This document shows, in pieces, positions 16,985-25,549 of a stretch of DNA of 64,000 nt. How positions within the stretch are numbered: the stretch's first letter is position 1; every line of letters begins with the position of its first letter. The stretch is from Candidatus Terraquivivens yellowstonensis. Its GTDB lineage: Archaea > Thermoproteota > Nitrososphaeria_A > Caldarchaeales > Wolframiiraptoraceae. The stretch lies in contig JAKCEW010000003.1 in the NCBI GenBank assembly GCA_023539445.1, positions 71,948 to 135,947 on the forward strand. The letters run 5' to 3'. Under the pieces are notes generated by a model. The model was not told where the DNA came from and ran no database searches. It saw nothing but the letters and a program-made list of their open reading frames with translations. The translations under genes and the position numbers were made by a program.

Positions 16985-18202
16985 TTGATGCAGGGCATGC
17001 CTGCCGCTTCTAACACGGTCCACCGAGGCTCTAATGCGGATTATAGAAAATACTTTGACGAACTTAAAAGGGCCAGCGACCTTTTTAGATCATCGACCAG
17101 CAGGGCTCTTGTAATACATCATGACGATGCTGATGGCATATGCTCAGCGGCGATTGCGTTATCAGCCTTTGAGTCTTTAGGCATCAAGACGGACAGGGTT
17201 TGTATCGAAAAGGTGCATCCAACAATACTATTTAAGATTCACAGCATCGATTACGACGCATATGTTTATACAGACATAGGCTCGGGAAAGGCCGAGCTGA
17301 TAGAGAAATTGGCTGGTGATAAACTCGTTATAATACTAGACCATCATGACCCGGTTATGGTTAGCAAGCCTAATGTCCTGAATCTTAATCCCGAGCTTTA
17401 TGGCTTCAGTGGTGAGAAAGATGTAAGCGGCGCTACAGCCACGTACCTTTTTGCGGAGAAGCTTACGGATGTAAAACATGTCGCATGGGCATCCGTAGTA
17501 GGTTCGGCAGAGCTTGGGGGGAGTTTGACATCACTGAACAGAATACCACTTGAACATGCGATTGAGGTTGGCGATGTTGAGATTAGAGAGTCGGCAGGAA
17601 GGGAAAGGTATTATGTGATACCTTTCGGGGAATCTTGGGATAAGTTATCAACAATGCTGACAATACTCGGAAGCGTAGGCTATTATGCCGATGGTCCGAG
17701 AAAGGCGGTAGAGTCATGTATCAAAAAGAGTCTGGATAAAAATGAAGTAGAGGTTTTGGAGGAGCGCAGGAAGCAGATTTTCAGCAGGGTCATGGCTAAT
17801 TTAAGAAGGTATGGCATCAATCGTGGTGATAAGGTTCAGTGGTTCTCTGTCGGCGATAGTTTTGCAGGTATGGGAACTAAGGTCTTAGGAACGTTTACAT
17901 CCATTCTGGTGTATCGGGGATTCATCGACCAAAAGAAGTATCTTGTTGGCTTCATGAACTTTCCACGAATGATACCTGAGTTGGGTGAGGTGGAAGGCGA
18001 ATGGATTAAGGTTTCCGCAAGGGCGCCTAAATTGCTGACGGAACTCATAAACAGAGGGGTGATGCCCCCTGTATCAAAGTTGGTCGTAGAAGCTGCCGAC
18101 TACGTCGGAGGTTACGGCGACGGGCATTCAACTGCCGCATCAGGTTTGATACCAAAAGGTGCTGAAGATTATTTTTTGAAAAAGATGGAAGAACTCATCT
18201 AA
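16985..18202 (+). CDS. DHH-family phosphoesterase, RecJ-like
   Basis: A 405-residue archaeal RecJ-like nuclease or phosphodiesterase. DHH motif I is IHHDDADGICSA (~44-55), the name-giving DHH is in ILDHHDP (~117-122), and the DHHA1 substrate-binding glycine loop is GGYGDGHSTAASG near residue 378. Archaeal relatives act as single-strand exonucleases, partnering GINS/CMG, or degrade short oligonucleotides. Metal ligands are intact. The TTG at 16985 is directly followed by ATG 16988, so either gives almost the same protein; an ATG at 16997 is also possible. Confidence 0.85.
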   Translation: MMQGMPAASNTVHRGSNADYRKYFDELKRASDLFRSSTSRALVIHHDDADGICSAAIALSAFESLGIKTDRVCIEKVHPTILFKIHSIDYDAYVYTDIGSGKAELIEKLAGDKLVIILDHHDPVMVSKPNVLNLNPELYGFSGEKDVSGATATYLFAEKLTDVKHVAWASVVGSAELGGSLTSLNRIPLEHAIEVGDVEIRESAGRERYYVIPFGESWDKLSTMLTILGSVGYYADGPRKAVESCIKKSLDKNEVEVLEERRKQIFSRVMANLRRYGINRGDKVQWFSVGDSFAGMGTKVLGTFTSILVYRGFIDQKKYLVGFMNFPRMIPELGEVEGEWIKVSARAPKLLTELINRGVMPPVSKLVVEAADYVGGYGDGHSTAASGLIPKGAEDYFLKKMEELI

Positions 18203-18213
18203 AAATAAAAAAA
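18201..18213 (-). terminator. T-rich terminator downstream of the leuC-leuD-small gene string
   Basis: On the minus strand the sequence is seven T, one A and five T, about 22 bases past the stop of the lysine-rich mini-gene. It overlaps the stop codon of the convergent DHH gene. It is placed to end minus-strand transcripts from leuC, leuD and the two mini-genes. Confidence 0.45.
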
Positions 18214-18234
18214 TTGATTTTGTGATACATGGGA

Positions 18235-18294
18235 TTACTTTTTCTTCTTACATCGTGAGCTCTTTTTCTTTGAACGTTTTTTAGCCTTAGCCAA
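18235..18294 (-). CDS. Putative lysine-rich mini-protein (19 aa)
   Basis: A 19-codon frame that starts with TTG and reads MAKAKKRSKKKSSRCKKKK, ten of its residues being Lys. A TATA-like GTTATATACC (18334-18326) lies about 35 bases upstream, and a T-rich terminator lies downstream. The composition resembles tiny basic ribosome-bound or nucleic-acid-bound archaeal peptides, but no family is recognised. At this length chance cannot be excluded. The tight fit of promoter, frame and terminator in an otherwise empty gap is the reason for listing it. Confidence 0.35.
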   Translation of the reverse strand: MAKAKKRSKKKSSRCKKKK

Positions 18295-18335
18295 TTCTAC
18301 TCAAACTCTTATTGAAAAGTTTAGGGTATATAACT

Positions 18336-18485
18336 TTAACTCATCGGCGACTGCCACTTTCTTCTATCGCCCTCTAGCAATCCCTTACCTATGTGGGCCA
18401 TATCGATGTGTTTTGAGAGAGATTCTTCCGTATCGAAGGATTGCTCGCAATAAGGGCATCTGTACTTTTTCTGTTCCATTCTCAT
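18336..18485 (-). CDS. C2H2 zinc-finger mini-protein (49 aa), translationally coupled to leuD
   Basis: An unlisted 49-residue frame encoding one classical C2H2 finger: C10-x2-C13 (RCPYCEQ), F17 and L23 of the hydrophobic core, then H26-x4-H31 (KHIDMAH). The C-terminal tail is basic (LLEGDRRKWQSPMS). The start ATG overlaps the leuD stop as ATGA (18485-18482), so ribosomes can pass from leuD to it. A second in-frame ATG follows at 18479. Single archaeal C2H2 fingers of 45-60 residues are known and mostly uncharacterised. DNA, RNA or protein binding are all possible. Confidence is high that the finger is real because all core positions match. Confidence 0.8.
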   Translation of the reverse strand: MRMEQKKYRCPYCEQSFDTEESLSKHIDMAHIGKGLLEGDRRKWQSPMS

Positions 18486-18997
18486 ACACCTTCCGTTTCG
18501 TATCTAAACATGAATATGCCGCCGGCCTTGATTATCTTCATCACCAACTCTGGTATTGGTCGTATATTGTAGAACTCATTCTTAGTCAAGTTTCTGATGA
18601 TTCCTTTCGATACATCAACTTCGATCTCGTCACCGTCAGATAACTTCTCGTAAACGCTGTCGTCTATTTCGATTGGTATAAGGTGACCTCCGTCGATGGC
18701 GTTCCTGTAGAATATTCTAGCGAAGGATTTTGCTAAGACCGCCTTGATGCCGGCATATCTAAGGGCGATAGGTGCATGCTCTCTGCTAGAGCCGCAACCG
18801 AAGTTCCTACCAGCAACAACGAAGTCTCCTGGCTTTACTTTCTTAACAAAGTTCGGGTCAATGCCCTCCATGGCATGTTCGGCGAGTTTCTTTGGGTCCA
18901 TCTCCTTTAGGAATCTTCCTGGTATTATGCTGTCTGTGTCAACATTGTCGCCGTATTTGTGGACGCGCCCCCTTAATATTTCTTCCAAACCACTCAC
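18482..18997 (-). CDS. leuD: 3-isopropylmalate dehydratase small subunit (LeuD/HacB-like)
   Basis: Small subunit of the aconitase-family hydro-lyase, 171 residues. NVDTDSIIPGRFLKEMDP (~18-35) is the substrate-recognition loop, and GRNFGCGSSREHAPIAL (~62-78) is the family signature. It overlaps the leuC stop by 4 bases, so the two subunits are made together. The loop reads FLKE where characterised archaeal enzymes carry YLRT-type (homoaconitase, dual) or other residues (isopropylmalate isomerase). Leucine synthesis is the first choice, but a role in the homoaconitase step cannot be excluded. Its own stop overlaps the zinc-finger mini-gene. Confidence 0.88.
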   Translation of the reverse strand: MSGLEEILRGRVHKYGDNVDTDSIIPGRFLKEMDPKKLAEHAMEGIDPNFVKKVKPGDFVVAGRNFGCGSSREHAPIALRYAGIKAVLAKSFARIFYRNAIDGGHLIPIEIDDSVYEKLSDGDEIEVDVSKGIIRNLTKNEFYNIRPIPELVMKIIKAGGIFMFRYETEGV

Positions 18998-20274
18998 CCA
19001 CCCAAGTCTCTGGGGTCTGTTATCTTACCGGTTACCGCCGTCGCCGCAGCCGTTAAGGGCGATGCTAAGTATGTCTTAGATTCTCTGTCACCCATTCTGC
19101 CTGGGAAGTTCCTATTAGTCGTCGAGATGCAAACCTCATCCTTCCTAAGCACACCCATGTGACCCCCAAAGCAAAGGCCGCATGTTGGCGCACCAACCAA
19201 TGCACCAGATTGCAGGAATATCTCTATCAATCCTTCTCTTAGAGCTTGCATGTATGTTTTTTGGGTTGCTGGAACTATTTCAGTCCTAACCTTCACCTTC
19301 CTCCCCTTCAGGATGCTTGCGGCCATTCTCAAATCCGTTATCTTGCCTCCTGTGCATGAGCCTATGTAAACCCTGTTAACCTCTACATCGCTAAGCTCCC
19401 TTGCAGACGATACGTTTCCAGGAGAGTATGGTTTTGCGACGAGGGGTTCTATAGTCCTCGCATCTATGTCATAGACTTCAAAGAATTCGGCATCCTCATC
19501 ACCGTAAACAGGCTTTAGTTGGGAGCTTGTTCTACTTCTCAAGTATTGAAGCAGGCGCTCATCCGGCTCGATTATGGCGTTCTTGGCTCCTGCCTCCGTT
19601 GACATATTGGTTAAGGTAGCCCTTTCATCCACATCCATCGCCTTAATGGCGGAGCCGGAAAACTGCATCGCCTTATAGTTAGCACCATCCGTTCCGATTT
19701 CGCGTATTATGGCAAGCGACAGGTCTTTAGCCGTAGAGTAAGGCTGAAGCTCGCCTTCAACCCTGAATAGCAGAGTTTCTGGAACCCTGAACCAAGTTTT
19801 TCCATGGACTAGCACGTATGCTATGTCGGTGTGGCCCAAGCCCGCTGCGAATGCGCCGACCACCCCTGCCGTATTCGTATGAGAGTCTGTGCCTACGTAC
19901 ACCTCACCGGGCAACACCAGCGCCTCCTCATAAGAGAGCGTGTGACAGACGCCGTACTGACCCAAGCCGTATTTGAAATACTTGCGTATTCCATACTTCT
20001 TGGCAAAGTCTTCGAGTATCTTTATGTTTTCAGCGGATTGCTTATCTATCGGAGGAACGAAATGGTCCTCGGTCAGCCACACCTTATCTGGGTCCCATAT
20101 CTTTTCAACCTCGCCTATGATCGGTTTTAGGTCCTGAAATACTGCCCAAACGCCTGGACCACCGACGTCATGCATCATGACTTTATCAACGTTCGCAAAA
20201 ACCACGTCGCCTGGGCTCACATTACGCTTGCCGCTTGCCCTAGCCAATATCTTCTCGGTTATTGTCATGCCCAC
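18994..20274 (-). CDS. leuC: 3-isopropylmalate dehydratase large subunit (LeuC/HacA-like)
   Basis: Large catalytic subunit with a 4Fe-4S cluster, 426 residues, the usual archaeal length. Cluster ligands are Cys in YIGSCTGGKITDLRMA (~302) and the pair in APTCGLCFGGHMG (~362, 365). VYVGTDSHTNTAGVVGAFAAG and the C-terminal TTNRNFPGRMGDRESKTYLAS are family signatures. It isomerises 2-isopropylmalate to 3-isopropylmalate, or acts on homocitrate in the lysine/2-oxoadipate route. The start ATG is preceded by a spacer with a TATA-like AT stretch; leuD follows with a 4-base overlap. Confidence 0.9.
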   Translation of the reverse strand: MGMTITEKILARASGKRNVSPGDVVFANVDKVMMHDVGGPGVWAVFQDLKPIIGEVEKIWDPDKVWLTEDHFVPPIDKQSAENIKILEDFAKKYGIRKYFKYGLGQYGVCHTLSYEEALVLPGEVYVGTDSHTNTAGVVGAFAAGLGHTDIAYVLVHGKTWFRVPETLLFRVEGELQPYSTAKDLSLAIIREIGTDGANYKAMQFSGSAIKAMDVDERATLTNMSTEAGAKNAIIEPDERLLQYLRSRTSSQLKPVYGDEDAEFFEVYDIDARTIEPLVAKPYSPGNVSSARELSDVEVNRVYIGSCTGGKITDLRMAASILKGRKVKVRTEIVPATQKTYMQALREGLIEIFLQSGALVGAPTCGLCFGGHMGVLRKDEVCISTTNRNFPGRMGDRESKTYLASPLTAAATAVTGKITDPRDLGG

Positions 20275-20341
20275 TTTTGTAAAACCTCCTTTAAAGTAAT
20301 GAACTATGCATGGCTTGGTTAAATTTTTTACTTATATATTC

Positions 20342-20368
20342 AAAAAAAATTGGAGGTGGCAACCCACC
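20342..20368 (-). terminator. Hairpin plus T-tract behind malate dehydrogenase
   Basis: On the minus strand, 20 bases after the mdh stop, a GGTGG-GTTG-CCACC hairpin (20368-20355) is followed by TCCAA and an eight-T run (20349-20342). That is an intrinsic-terminator layout. It separates mdh from the downstream leuC promoter on the same strand. Confidence 0.55.
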
Positions 20369-20387
20369 AGCTCATCGGGACGGGGCG

Positions 20388-21311
20388 TCAGAATTGGAGC
20401 TGAGATATTGCTGATTTAATAGTCTCGATGCTCTTGAGGAATGCTGTCCTCTCCTCATCATTTAATGGAAGCTCTAAGATTTTCTCAACACCGTTCTTAC
20501 CGATTATGGTCGGAACGACTGCGCAGACGTCTGAAACACCATACTCTCCCTGCAAGTAAGTCGAAACTGGTATGACGGACTTTGTATCCTTGATGATTGC
20601 CTCTGCCATCATGGCAACACCAGCGCCAACCGCATGCGATGCTGACCACTTTTTCAGCTTTATGATTTCGGCACCCATTTTCTTTGTGCGCTCTATTATT
20701 TGCTGGATTTTCTCTTTTGGCATCAAGGATTCTAACGGAACACCACCGACCGTCGTGAAACGCGGCAAAAGAACCATAGTGTCTCCATGCTCTCCGATTA
20801 TCGTTGTGTAAACAGATGAAGCTGCAACGCCCAACTCTTTGGCTATCAGGCTCCTATACCTCGATGTATCGAGTAGGCCGCTAAACCCGAACACCCTATT
20901 CCTCTCGAAACCCGTGACCTTATAGGCAAGATAGGTCATAACGTCAAGCGGATTTGTTACTATGATGACTTTTGAGTTTGGTGCGTACTCCTTAATGCCC
21001 TTTGAGACCGTCTTTATAACCTCTGAGTTTTTATTGAGTAAGTCAAGCCTGCTCATATCTGCTGTCCTTATGAAGCCTGCGGGAACTATCACGAGCTCGG
21101 ATCCGCTCATGTCCCTATAATCATTCGACCCGGAGATGTCTATATCGATGCCAAGCGTGGTACACATGTGGGTAAGGTCTAAAGCCTCACCTTGTGGCAA
21201 ACCTTCAATGATGTCTATCAACATAAGATCATCCAGTCCCTTGATGGCTAGGTGGGTTGCTACTGCAACGCCAACCCTTCCAGTACCCACTATCGTTATC
21301 ATAAGGGTCAA
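20388..21311 (-). CDS. mdh: Malate dehydrogenase (LDH/MDH family)
   Basis: A 307-residue NAD-dependent oxidoreductase interconverting malate and oxaloacetate. Rossmann GTGRVG is at 9-14, and Asp33 after the second strand (LMLIDI) points to NAD. The mobile-loop residue that separates malate from lactate enzymes is Arg82 (AGFIRTADMSRLDLL), so malate is expected. Further catalytic residues are Arg88, Arg151 (LDTSRYR) and His175 (IGEHGDT). SucC and SucD lie 2-4 kb away on the same strand, so part of the TCA cycle is encoded locally, although not as one operon. Confidence 0.93.
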   Translation of the reverse strand: MTLMITIVGTGRVGVAVATHLAIKGLDDLMLIDIIEGLPQGEALDLTHMCTTLGIDIDISGSNDYRDMSGSELVIVPAGFIRTADMSRLDLLNKNSEVIKTVSKGIKEYAPNSKVIIVTNPLDVMTYLAYKVTGFERNRVFGFSGLLDTSRYRSLIAKELGVAASSVYTTIIGEHGDTMVLLPRFTTVGGVPLESLMPKEKIQQIIERTKKMGAEIIKLKKWSASHAVGAGVAMMAEAIIKDTKSVIPVSTYLQGEYGVSDVCAVVPTIIGKNGVEKILELPLNDEERTAFLKSIETIKSAISQLQF

Positions 21312-21396
21312 AATCTTTGCATGACGATCTCTGTTAAAAAGTTTGTGTGCCCAGCATAGTTAAATAATCGCGGGAGACTTTTGTAGATGAAAGAGC

Positions 21397-22305
21397 TTGA
21401 TAGAACGGGTTCAAGAAGGTGTTTACCTCATAGATACGATGGCACTGGGTGTCAGGAAATTTGTCGCTGCGTATCTTCTGGTTGACGAAAAGGCAGCTCT
21501 TATCGATACTGGTTATGCCTCATCCCTAGGTGTTCTCTTATCCAGTATTAGGAGTGCGGGTTTGGAGCCGTCAATGCTTGATTACATCATAGTTACGCAC
21601 GTTCATTTGGACCATGCAGGCGCCGCCGGCTCGTTGATAAAAACTGCTGAAAATGCAAAGGTCATCGCTCACCCAAGGGGTATAAAGCACCTCATAGACC
21701 CAACGAGGCTAGTTTCCAGCGTAGAAGAAATCTACGGTCAGGCGGCAGTTCACTTTGGAAAGGTCGAGCCCATACCTCCCGAGCGGATATCTGGTGTTGA
21801 GGATTGTGCTCATATATCTTTGGGGAAGTTACGGCTTAGGTTTGTGTACACACAAGGTCACGCGCCTCATCACCTTTGCGTTTACGAGGAGACGAACTCT
21901 TTACTATTCACGGGTGATTCCGTATCTGGGACGTATCAGGGATTCCCGGTATTTGTACCACCCTCCGTCCCTCCGAGCTTTGACCATCTTGTTTTAATAG
22001 AGGACCTCAAGCGCTTGATGATGCTGGAACCGAAGCTTTTGATGACACCACACTTTGGCGTCAGGCAAGGCTCTAAAAAACTCTTTGAGGATGAAATCTC
22101 CTTGCTGAACTGGTGGAAAGATTTTATCTCTTCTGAAAAGGAAAAGGGTGGTGACATTAAGTCGATTACTGATGCGGCCCTTGAGGCTCTAGTTAAAAAG
22201 TTCGGCGTGAAAGTAAAGGAAGTACCGGATTATGTGAAGGTGAGCATAAGGCTGGCGGTCGAGGGCATGTTAGGATACTTGGAAAGGTCAGCTACCAAAG
22301 GCTGA
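21397..22305 (+). CDS. Metallo-beta-lactamase fold hydrolase
   Basis: A 302-residue zinc hydrolase with THVHLDHAGAAGSL (~67-80), the HAPHHLCVYEE stretch replacing GHTPGS, LLFTGDSVSG and a late TPHFG. The missing TPGHSxG spacing and the helical C-terminal third (~215-302) set it apart from the glyoxalase-like paralogue at 4 kb. It belongs to the broad MBL group that includes lactonases and thioesterases; the substrate is unknown. It starts with TTG at 21397, since the overlapping ATG at 21387 is in another frame. Its last 14 bases overlap the convergent phosphatase gene. Confidence 0.85.
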   Translation: MIERVQEGVYLIDTMALGVRKFVAAYLLVDEKAALIDTGYASSLGVLLSSIRSAGLEPSMLDYIIVTHVHLDHAGAAGSLIKTAENAKVIAHPRGIKHLIDPTRLVSSVEEIYGQAAVHFGKVEPIPPERISGVEDCAHISLGKLRLRFVYTQGHAPHHLCVYEETNSLLFTGDSVSGTYQGFPVFVPPSVPPSFDHLVLIEDLKRLMMLEPKLLMTPHFGVRQGSKKLFEDEISLLNWWKDFISSEKEKGGDIKSITDAALEALVKKFGVKVKEVPDYVKVSIRLAVEGMLGYLERSATKG

Positions 22306-23092
22306 GTATCTTGATTTCGCTTTCCTTCAGAAGTGCGGCAGCAGGTTTTATCCCATAGTATCTGCAGGAGAATAGGGAAAGCAGCTTATTCCCGAACATG
22401 AACCTGAACCCTTCAGGCTGTGGCTCATGCGCCCTTACGAGCATCTTAAGCCCATTCCTATTCAGGAAATTTTCAAGAACCGATGCGCCGAAGAGTCTGA
22501 TGCCCGGACCCCTGTAACTTGGAGCGAAATCCATAACGTTCTCGTCCGGGTCGTTCCATAACACCTGAACGTATATCGGGTCCACAGGGTCCTCATCACC
22601 CTTTGGAAGTCTCCTTAATTGTTCTATGCTTTCCAGACCCTCGGCTATGCCTCCGTGGAGACATATTATCTTTCCGTCGAGTATCGCGCAAACTGGCATT
22701 TTGGAAAAAACGTCAATAAAGAGCTCGTAGAGGGCTTGTGAGTACCTATTCAACACGACGTTATAGAACCCATAGTAAAGGTTCATGCTCCTCGATTCAT
22801 GGTTTCCCCTAAGCAGGACGAGTCTCGATGGATTCTCTATTTTTGCTTTCAGTAATGCAGATATGCTTTCTAGTTGGTACGGTCCTCTGTCAACGTAGTC
22901 TCCTAAAAAGACTAGGACTCTATTTTGCTCGAGCAGATTCAGCGCCTTAATGACCGAGTCCTTATCGCCGTGTATATCGCCGATGGCTACACATTCACCC
23001 TCTACATCCAACACTTGGGGTTCGCTCTCGAATATTTCCGAGGATTTTACGAGGAGTTTTATGAGTTCCCTTTCGTCCAATGGTTCATCCAT
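22292..23092 (-). CDS. Serine/threonine protein phosphatase, PPP family
   Basis: A 266-residue PP1/PP2A-type metallophosphatase. All signature blocks are present: GDIHGD (38-43), GDYVDRG (~64-70), LLRGNHES (~93-100), the catalytic LHGGIAEGLESIEQL block and VRAHEPQPEGF. It should dephosphorylate Ser or Thr residues in the cytoplasm; archaeal homologues show broad specificity in vitro. No kinase gene is nearby. It lies 9 bases downstream of sucD on the same strand and could be cotranscribed with sucC-sucD. Its 3' end overlaps the convergent MBL gene by 14 bases. Confidence 0.93.
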   Translation of the reverse strand: MDEPLDERELIKLLVKSSEIFESEPQVLDVEGECVAIGDIHGDKDSVIKALNLLEQNRVLVFLGDYVDRGPYQLESISALLKAKIENPSRLVLLRGNHESRSMNLYYGFYNVVLNRYSQALYELFIDVFSKMPVCAILDGKIICLHGGIAEGLESIEQLRRLPKGDEDPVDPIYVQVLWNDPDENVMDFAPSYRGPGIRLFGASVLENFLNRNGLKMLVRAHEPQPEGFRFMFGNKLLSLFSCRYYGIKPAAALLKESEIKILSLW

Positions 23093-23101
23093 TCTGCAGC
23101 C

Positions 23102-23980
23102 CTAACCTTTCAAAACATCCTTCAGCAGCTTAGCGACCTCTACCGGTGTTGACGCAACCTTTACGCCACTCGCCTCGAGTGCCCTTATCTTGCTCTCAGC
23201 ATCGCCAGTACCCATGGAAATTATGGCGCCCGCGTGTCCCATTCTCTTCCCGGGCGGCGCGGTCCTGCCCGCGACGAATGCTACAACTGGCTTCTCGTAG
23301 TTGATTCTCCTTATGTATTCTGCAGCTCTTTCCTCCATGTCCCCACCTATCTCACCTATCAGAACGATTGCCTCGGTTTCGTCATCTTCTCTGAACCGCT
23401 CTAACATATCGATCATGTTCATGCCGGTGATTGGATCACCGCCGATACCCACTGCGGTAGATTGTCCCAGCCCTGCTTTTGTTATGGCATAGGCTATCTC
23501 GTAAGTTAGGGTGCCGCTCCTCGACACTATACCGACCTTCCCCTTGGAGAATACGTGACCGGGCATTATGCCTACCTTAGACTCTCCCGGCGATATTATT
23601 CCTGGGCAGTTGGGGCCGATTATAGAAACACCCCTCAGCTTTGCATATCTTATGAACCTCATGGAATCATGAACCGGTATGTGCTCCGTTATGAGCACAA
23701 TGACGTCTATTCCTGCCTCTATGGCTTCATAAACGGCATCTGGGGCGTACGGTGATGGCACGAATATAATCGACGTGTTAATCTCGGGGTGCTTGCTCAC
23801 GGCCTCGTAAACAGAGTCGTAGACTGGGACACCGTAGACGCTCTGGCCACCTTTACCAGGTGTGACGCCCGCTACAACTTTAGTGCCGTAATCCAGCATC
23901 GCCTTGGTGTGGAAGCTACCTTCCCTTCCGGTTATGCCTTGAACGACGACGTGCGTATTTTTGTCCACCAGCACAGTCAT
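23102..23980 (-). CDS. sucD: Succinyl-CoA synthetase alpha subunit (ADP-forming)
   Basis: CoA-binding and phosphohistidine subunit, 292 residues. The Rossmann CoA-binding start is [18 protein letters not shown], with [19 protein letters not shown] next. The phosphorylated His is in [19 protein letters not shown]. With SucC it converts succinyl-CoA to succinate and ATP, or the reverse in carbon fixation. It begins 2 bases after the sucC stop, so the two are a tight operon. Confidence 0.96.
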   Translation of the reverse strand: MTVLVDKNTHVVVQGITGREGSFHTKAMLDYGTKVVAGVTPGKGGQSVYGVPVYDSVYEAVSKHPEINTSIIFVPSPYAPDAVYEAIEAGIDVIVLITEHIPVHDSMRFIRYAKLRGVSIIGPNCPGIISPGESKVGIMPGHVFSKGKVGIVSRSGTLTYEIAYAITKAGLGQSTAVGIGGDPITGMNMIDMLERFREDDETEAIVLIGEIGGDMEERAAEYIRRINYEKPVVAFVAGRTAPPGKRMGHAGAIISMGTGDAESKIRALEASGVKVASTPVEVAKLLKDVLKG

Positions 23981-23982
23981 TC

Positions 23983-25116
23983 TTACATCACCTTAACAAG
24001 TGCGACCGCATTTTTGGCCGCATCTTCCATGGAGTCGAACGCTGATATGCCGGCATCACTTAATATCCTCTTTCCTTCTTCTTCGTTGGTCCCCGTGAGC
24101 CTAACGACTAGTTTTTTGTCCTTACCGTAGGTCTTTAGGGCGTTTACGAGGCCCTTTGCAACTTCATCGCACCTCGTTATTCCACCTAAGACGTTGACGA
24201 GTAGGACCTTTACCTTTGGATGCTTCAATAGTAAGGACGCGGCTTTCTCCACGACTTCCGCTCTAGCACCACCACCTATGTCCAAAAAGTTGGCCGGCTT
24301 TCCGCCGTACAGTTTGACGAGGTCCATCGTCGCCATGGTCAGACCAGCACCGTTTCCGATTATCCCGATGTTACCATCAAGCTCAACGTAACTAAAGCCA
24401 TGCTTCTTTGCTTCTAACTCAAAATCACTTAACTCTGCAGACACGCGCTCAGCAAACTCCTTCCTTCGGAACAAGGCGTTATCGTCTATTATGACCTTAG
24501 CATCTACCGGGACGAGTTTGCCTTCTTTATCCACAGCCAAAGGATTTATCTCCGCAAGCTCGCAGTCAAAGTCCACGAACAATCTGTAGAGGTTCAGTAT
24601 GATGTCTTGGAGTACTTTCTTCTGCTCATCAGAAAGATTGATCGTCTCAGTTATCCTTCTAACGTGGTAGGGCTTTAAGCCTACCAACGGGTCCACGTAG
24701 ACCCTTATAATCTTCTCTGGGGACTTGGCCGCGAGCTCCTCGATGTCTATGCCTCCCTCAGAAGATGCCAGTATCGATGCTGCACCAACAGACCTGTCTA
24801 TCACAATGCTGAGGTAAAGCTCCCTATCTATACCCACGATTTTACTTACGAGTAAAGAGTTAACCTTCTCGCCCTTTATCTCCGTGCCCAAAAGCTCCTT
24901 GGCAAGCTCGTACGCTTCCTGCGGACTTTCGGCGAATTTTATGCCACCTGCCTTCCCCCTTCCCGCCACCAATACCTGAGCCTTTAGGACGGATTTGCCG
25001 CCCAGCCTCTCGGTGATATCTCTCGCCTCTTCTGGCGTTCTCGCTAACCCATACTCCGGCACCGGGATGCTATATAGGGAGAACAGCTGCTTTGCCTCAT
25101 ACTCGTACAGCTTCAA
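23983..25116 (-). CDS. sucC: Succinyl-CoA synthetase beta subunit
   Basis: ATP-grasp subunit, 377 residues. The N-terminal [20 protein letters not shown] start is classic. [20 protein letters not shown] binds nucleotide, [10 protein letters not shown] holds the metal-binding Glu/Asn, and [14 protein letters not shown] with [13 protein letters not shown] contacts CoA and phosphate. It is the first gene of the sucC-sucD unit. The upstream spacer (25117-25237) is shared with the divergent DUF424 gene. Confidence 0.96.
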   Translation of the reverse strand: MKLYEYEAKQLFSLYSIPVPEYGLARTPEEARDITERLGGKSVLKAQVLVAGRGKAGGIKFAESPQEAYELAKELLGTEIKGEKVNSLLVSKIVGIDRELYLSIVIDRSVGAASILASSEGGIDIEELAAKSPEKIIRVYVDPLVGLKPYHVRRITETINLSDEQKKVLQDIILNLYRLFVDFDCELAEINPLAVDKEGKLVPVDAKVIIDDNALFRRKEFAERVSAELSDFELEAKKHGFSYVELDGNIGIIGNGAGLTMATMDLVKLYGGKPANFLDIGGGARAEVVEKAASLLLKHPKVKVLLVNVLGGITRCDEVAKGLVNALKTYGKDKKLVVRLTGTNEEEGKRILSDAGISAFDSMEDAAKNAVALVKVM

Positions 25117-25237
25117 CTTTTTCTCATAATGCCGTCCATGTTGTTAGGTATAAACGTTAATTTTTTTATGTAAGACGCGCCAACGTCGGATAGCCAAAGT
25201 TTAAAAACCTTGCGATAAATCATCTTGGTGGAATCCG

Positions 25238-25549
25238 ATGAGCGAATGGGGAAGGTTCTGGGTTAAGCTGCACCATTCAAAGACTGGGGAGGTAGTTGCG
25301 GCGATCTGCGACGAGGAGCTTCTCGGCAAGAGAATAACTACAGAGAAGGGTTTCGAGATAAAGGTTGACAACTCGTTTTATGGGGGCGTCTTGGTTGAGG
25401 GTGAGGGGGTTATCCGCTACATAGAGCAAGCCACAATAATAAACCTCCTTGGAAATAGGATAGTCGGCATGCTGATAAGCAAGGGCCTCATCCGTGAGAG
25501 CGCCACAATAAGGGTCGGCGGCATAATGCATGTGCAGATGTTCTACTAA
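25238..25549 (+). CDS. DUF424 family protein
   Basis: A 103-residue archaeal protein matching the DUF424 pattern: FWVKLHHSKTGEVVAAICDEELLGK at the start (family core GEVVAACDEELLGK), NSFYGG, an ATIINLLGNRIVGM helix, then IRVGGIMHVQ at the end. The family is widespread in archaea and small; its function is unknown, and RNA or tRNA metabolism is sometimes suspected. The ATG is preceded by a GGTGG motif. It converges on larC with a 4-base overlap. Confidence 0.8.
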   Translation: MSEWGRFWVKLHHSKTGEVVAAICDEELLGKRITTEKGFEIKVDNSFYGGVLVEGEGVIRYIEQATIINLLGNRIVGMLISKGLIRESATIRVGGIMHVQMFY

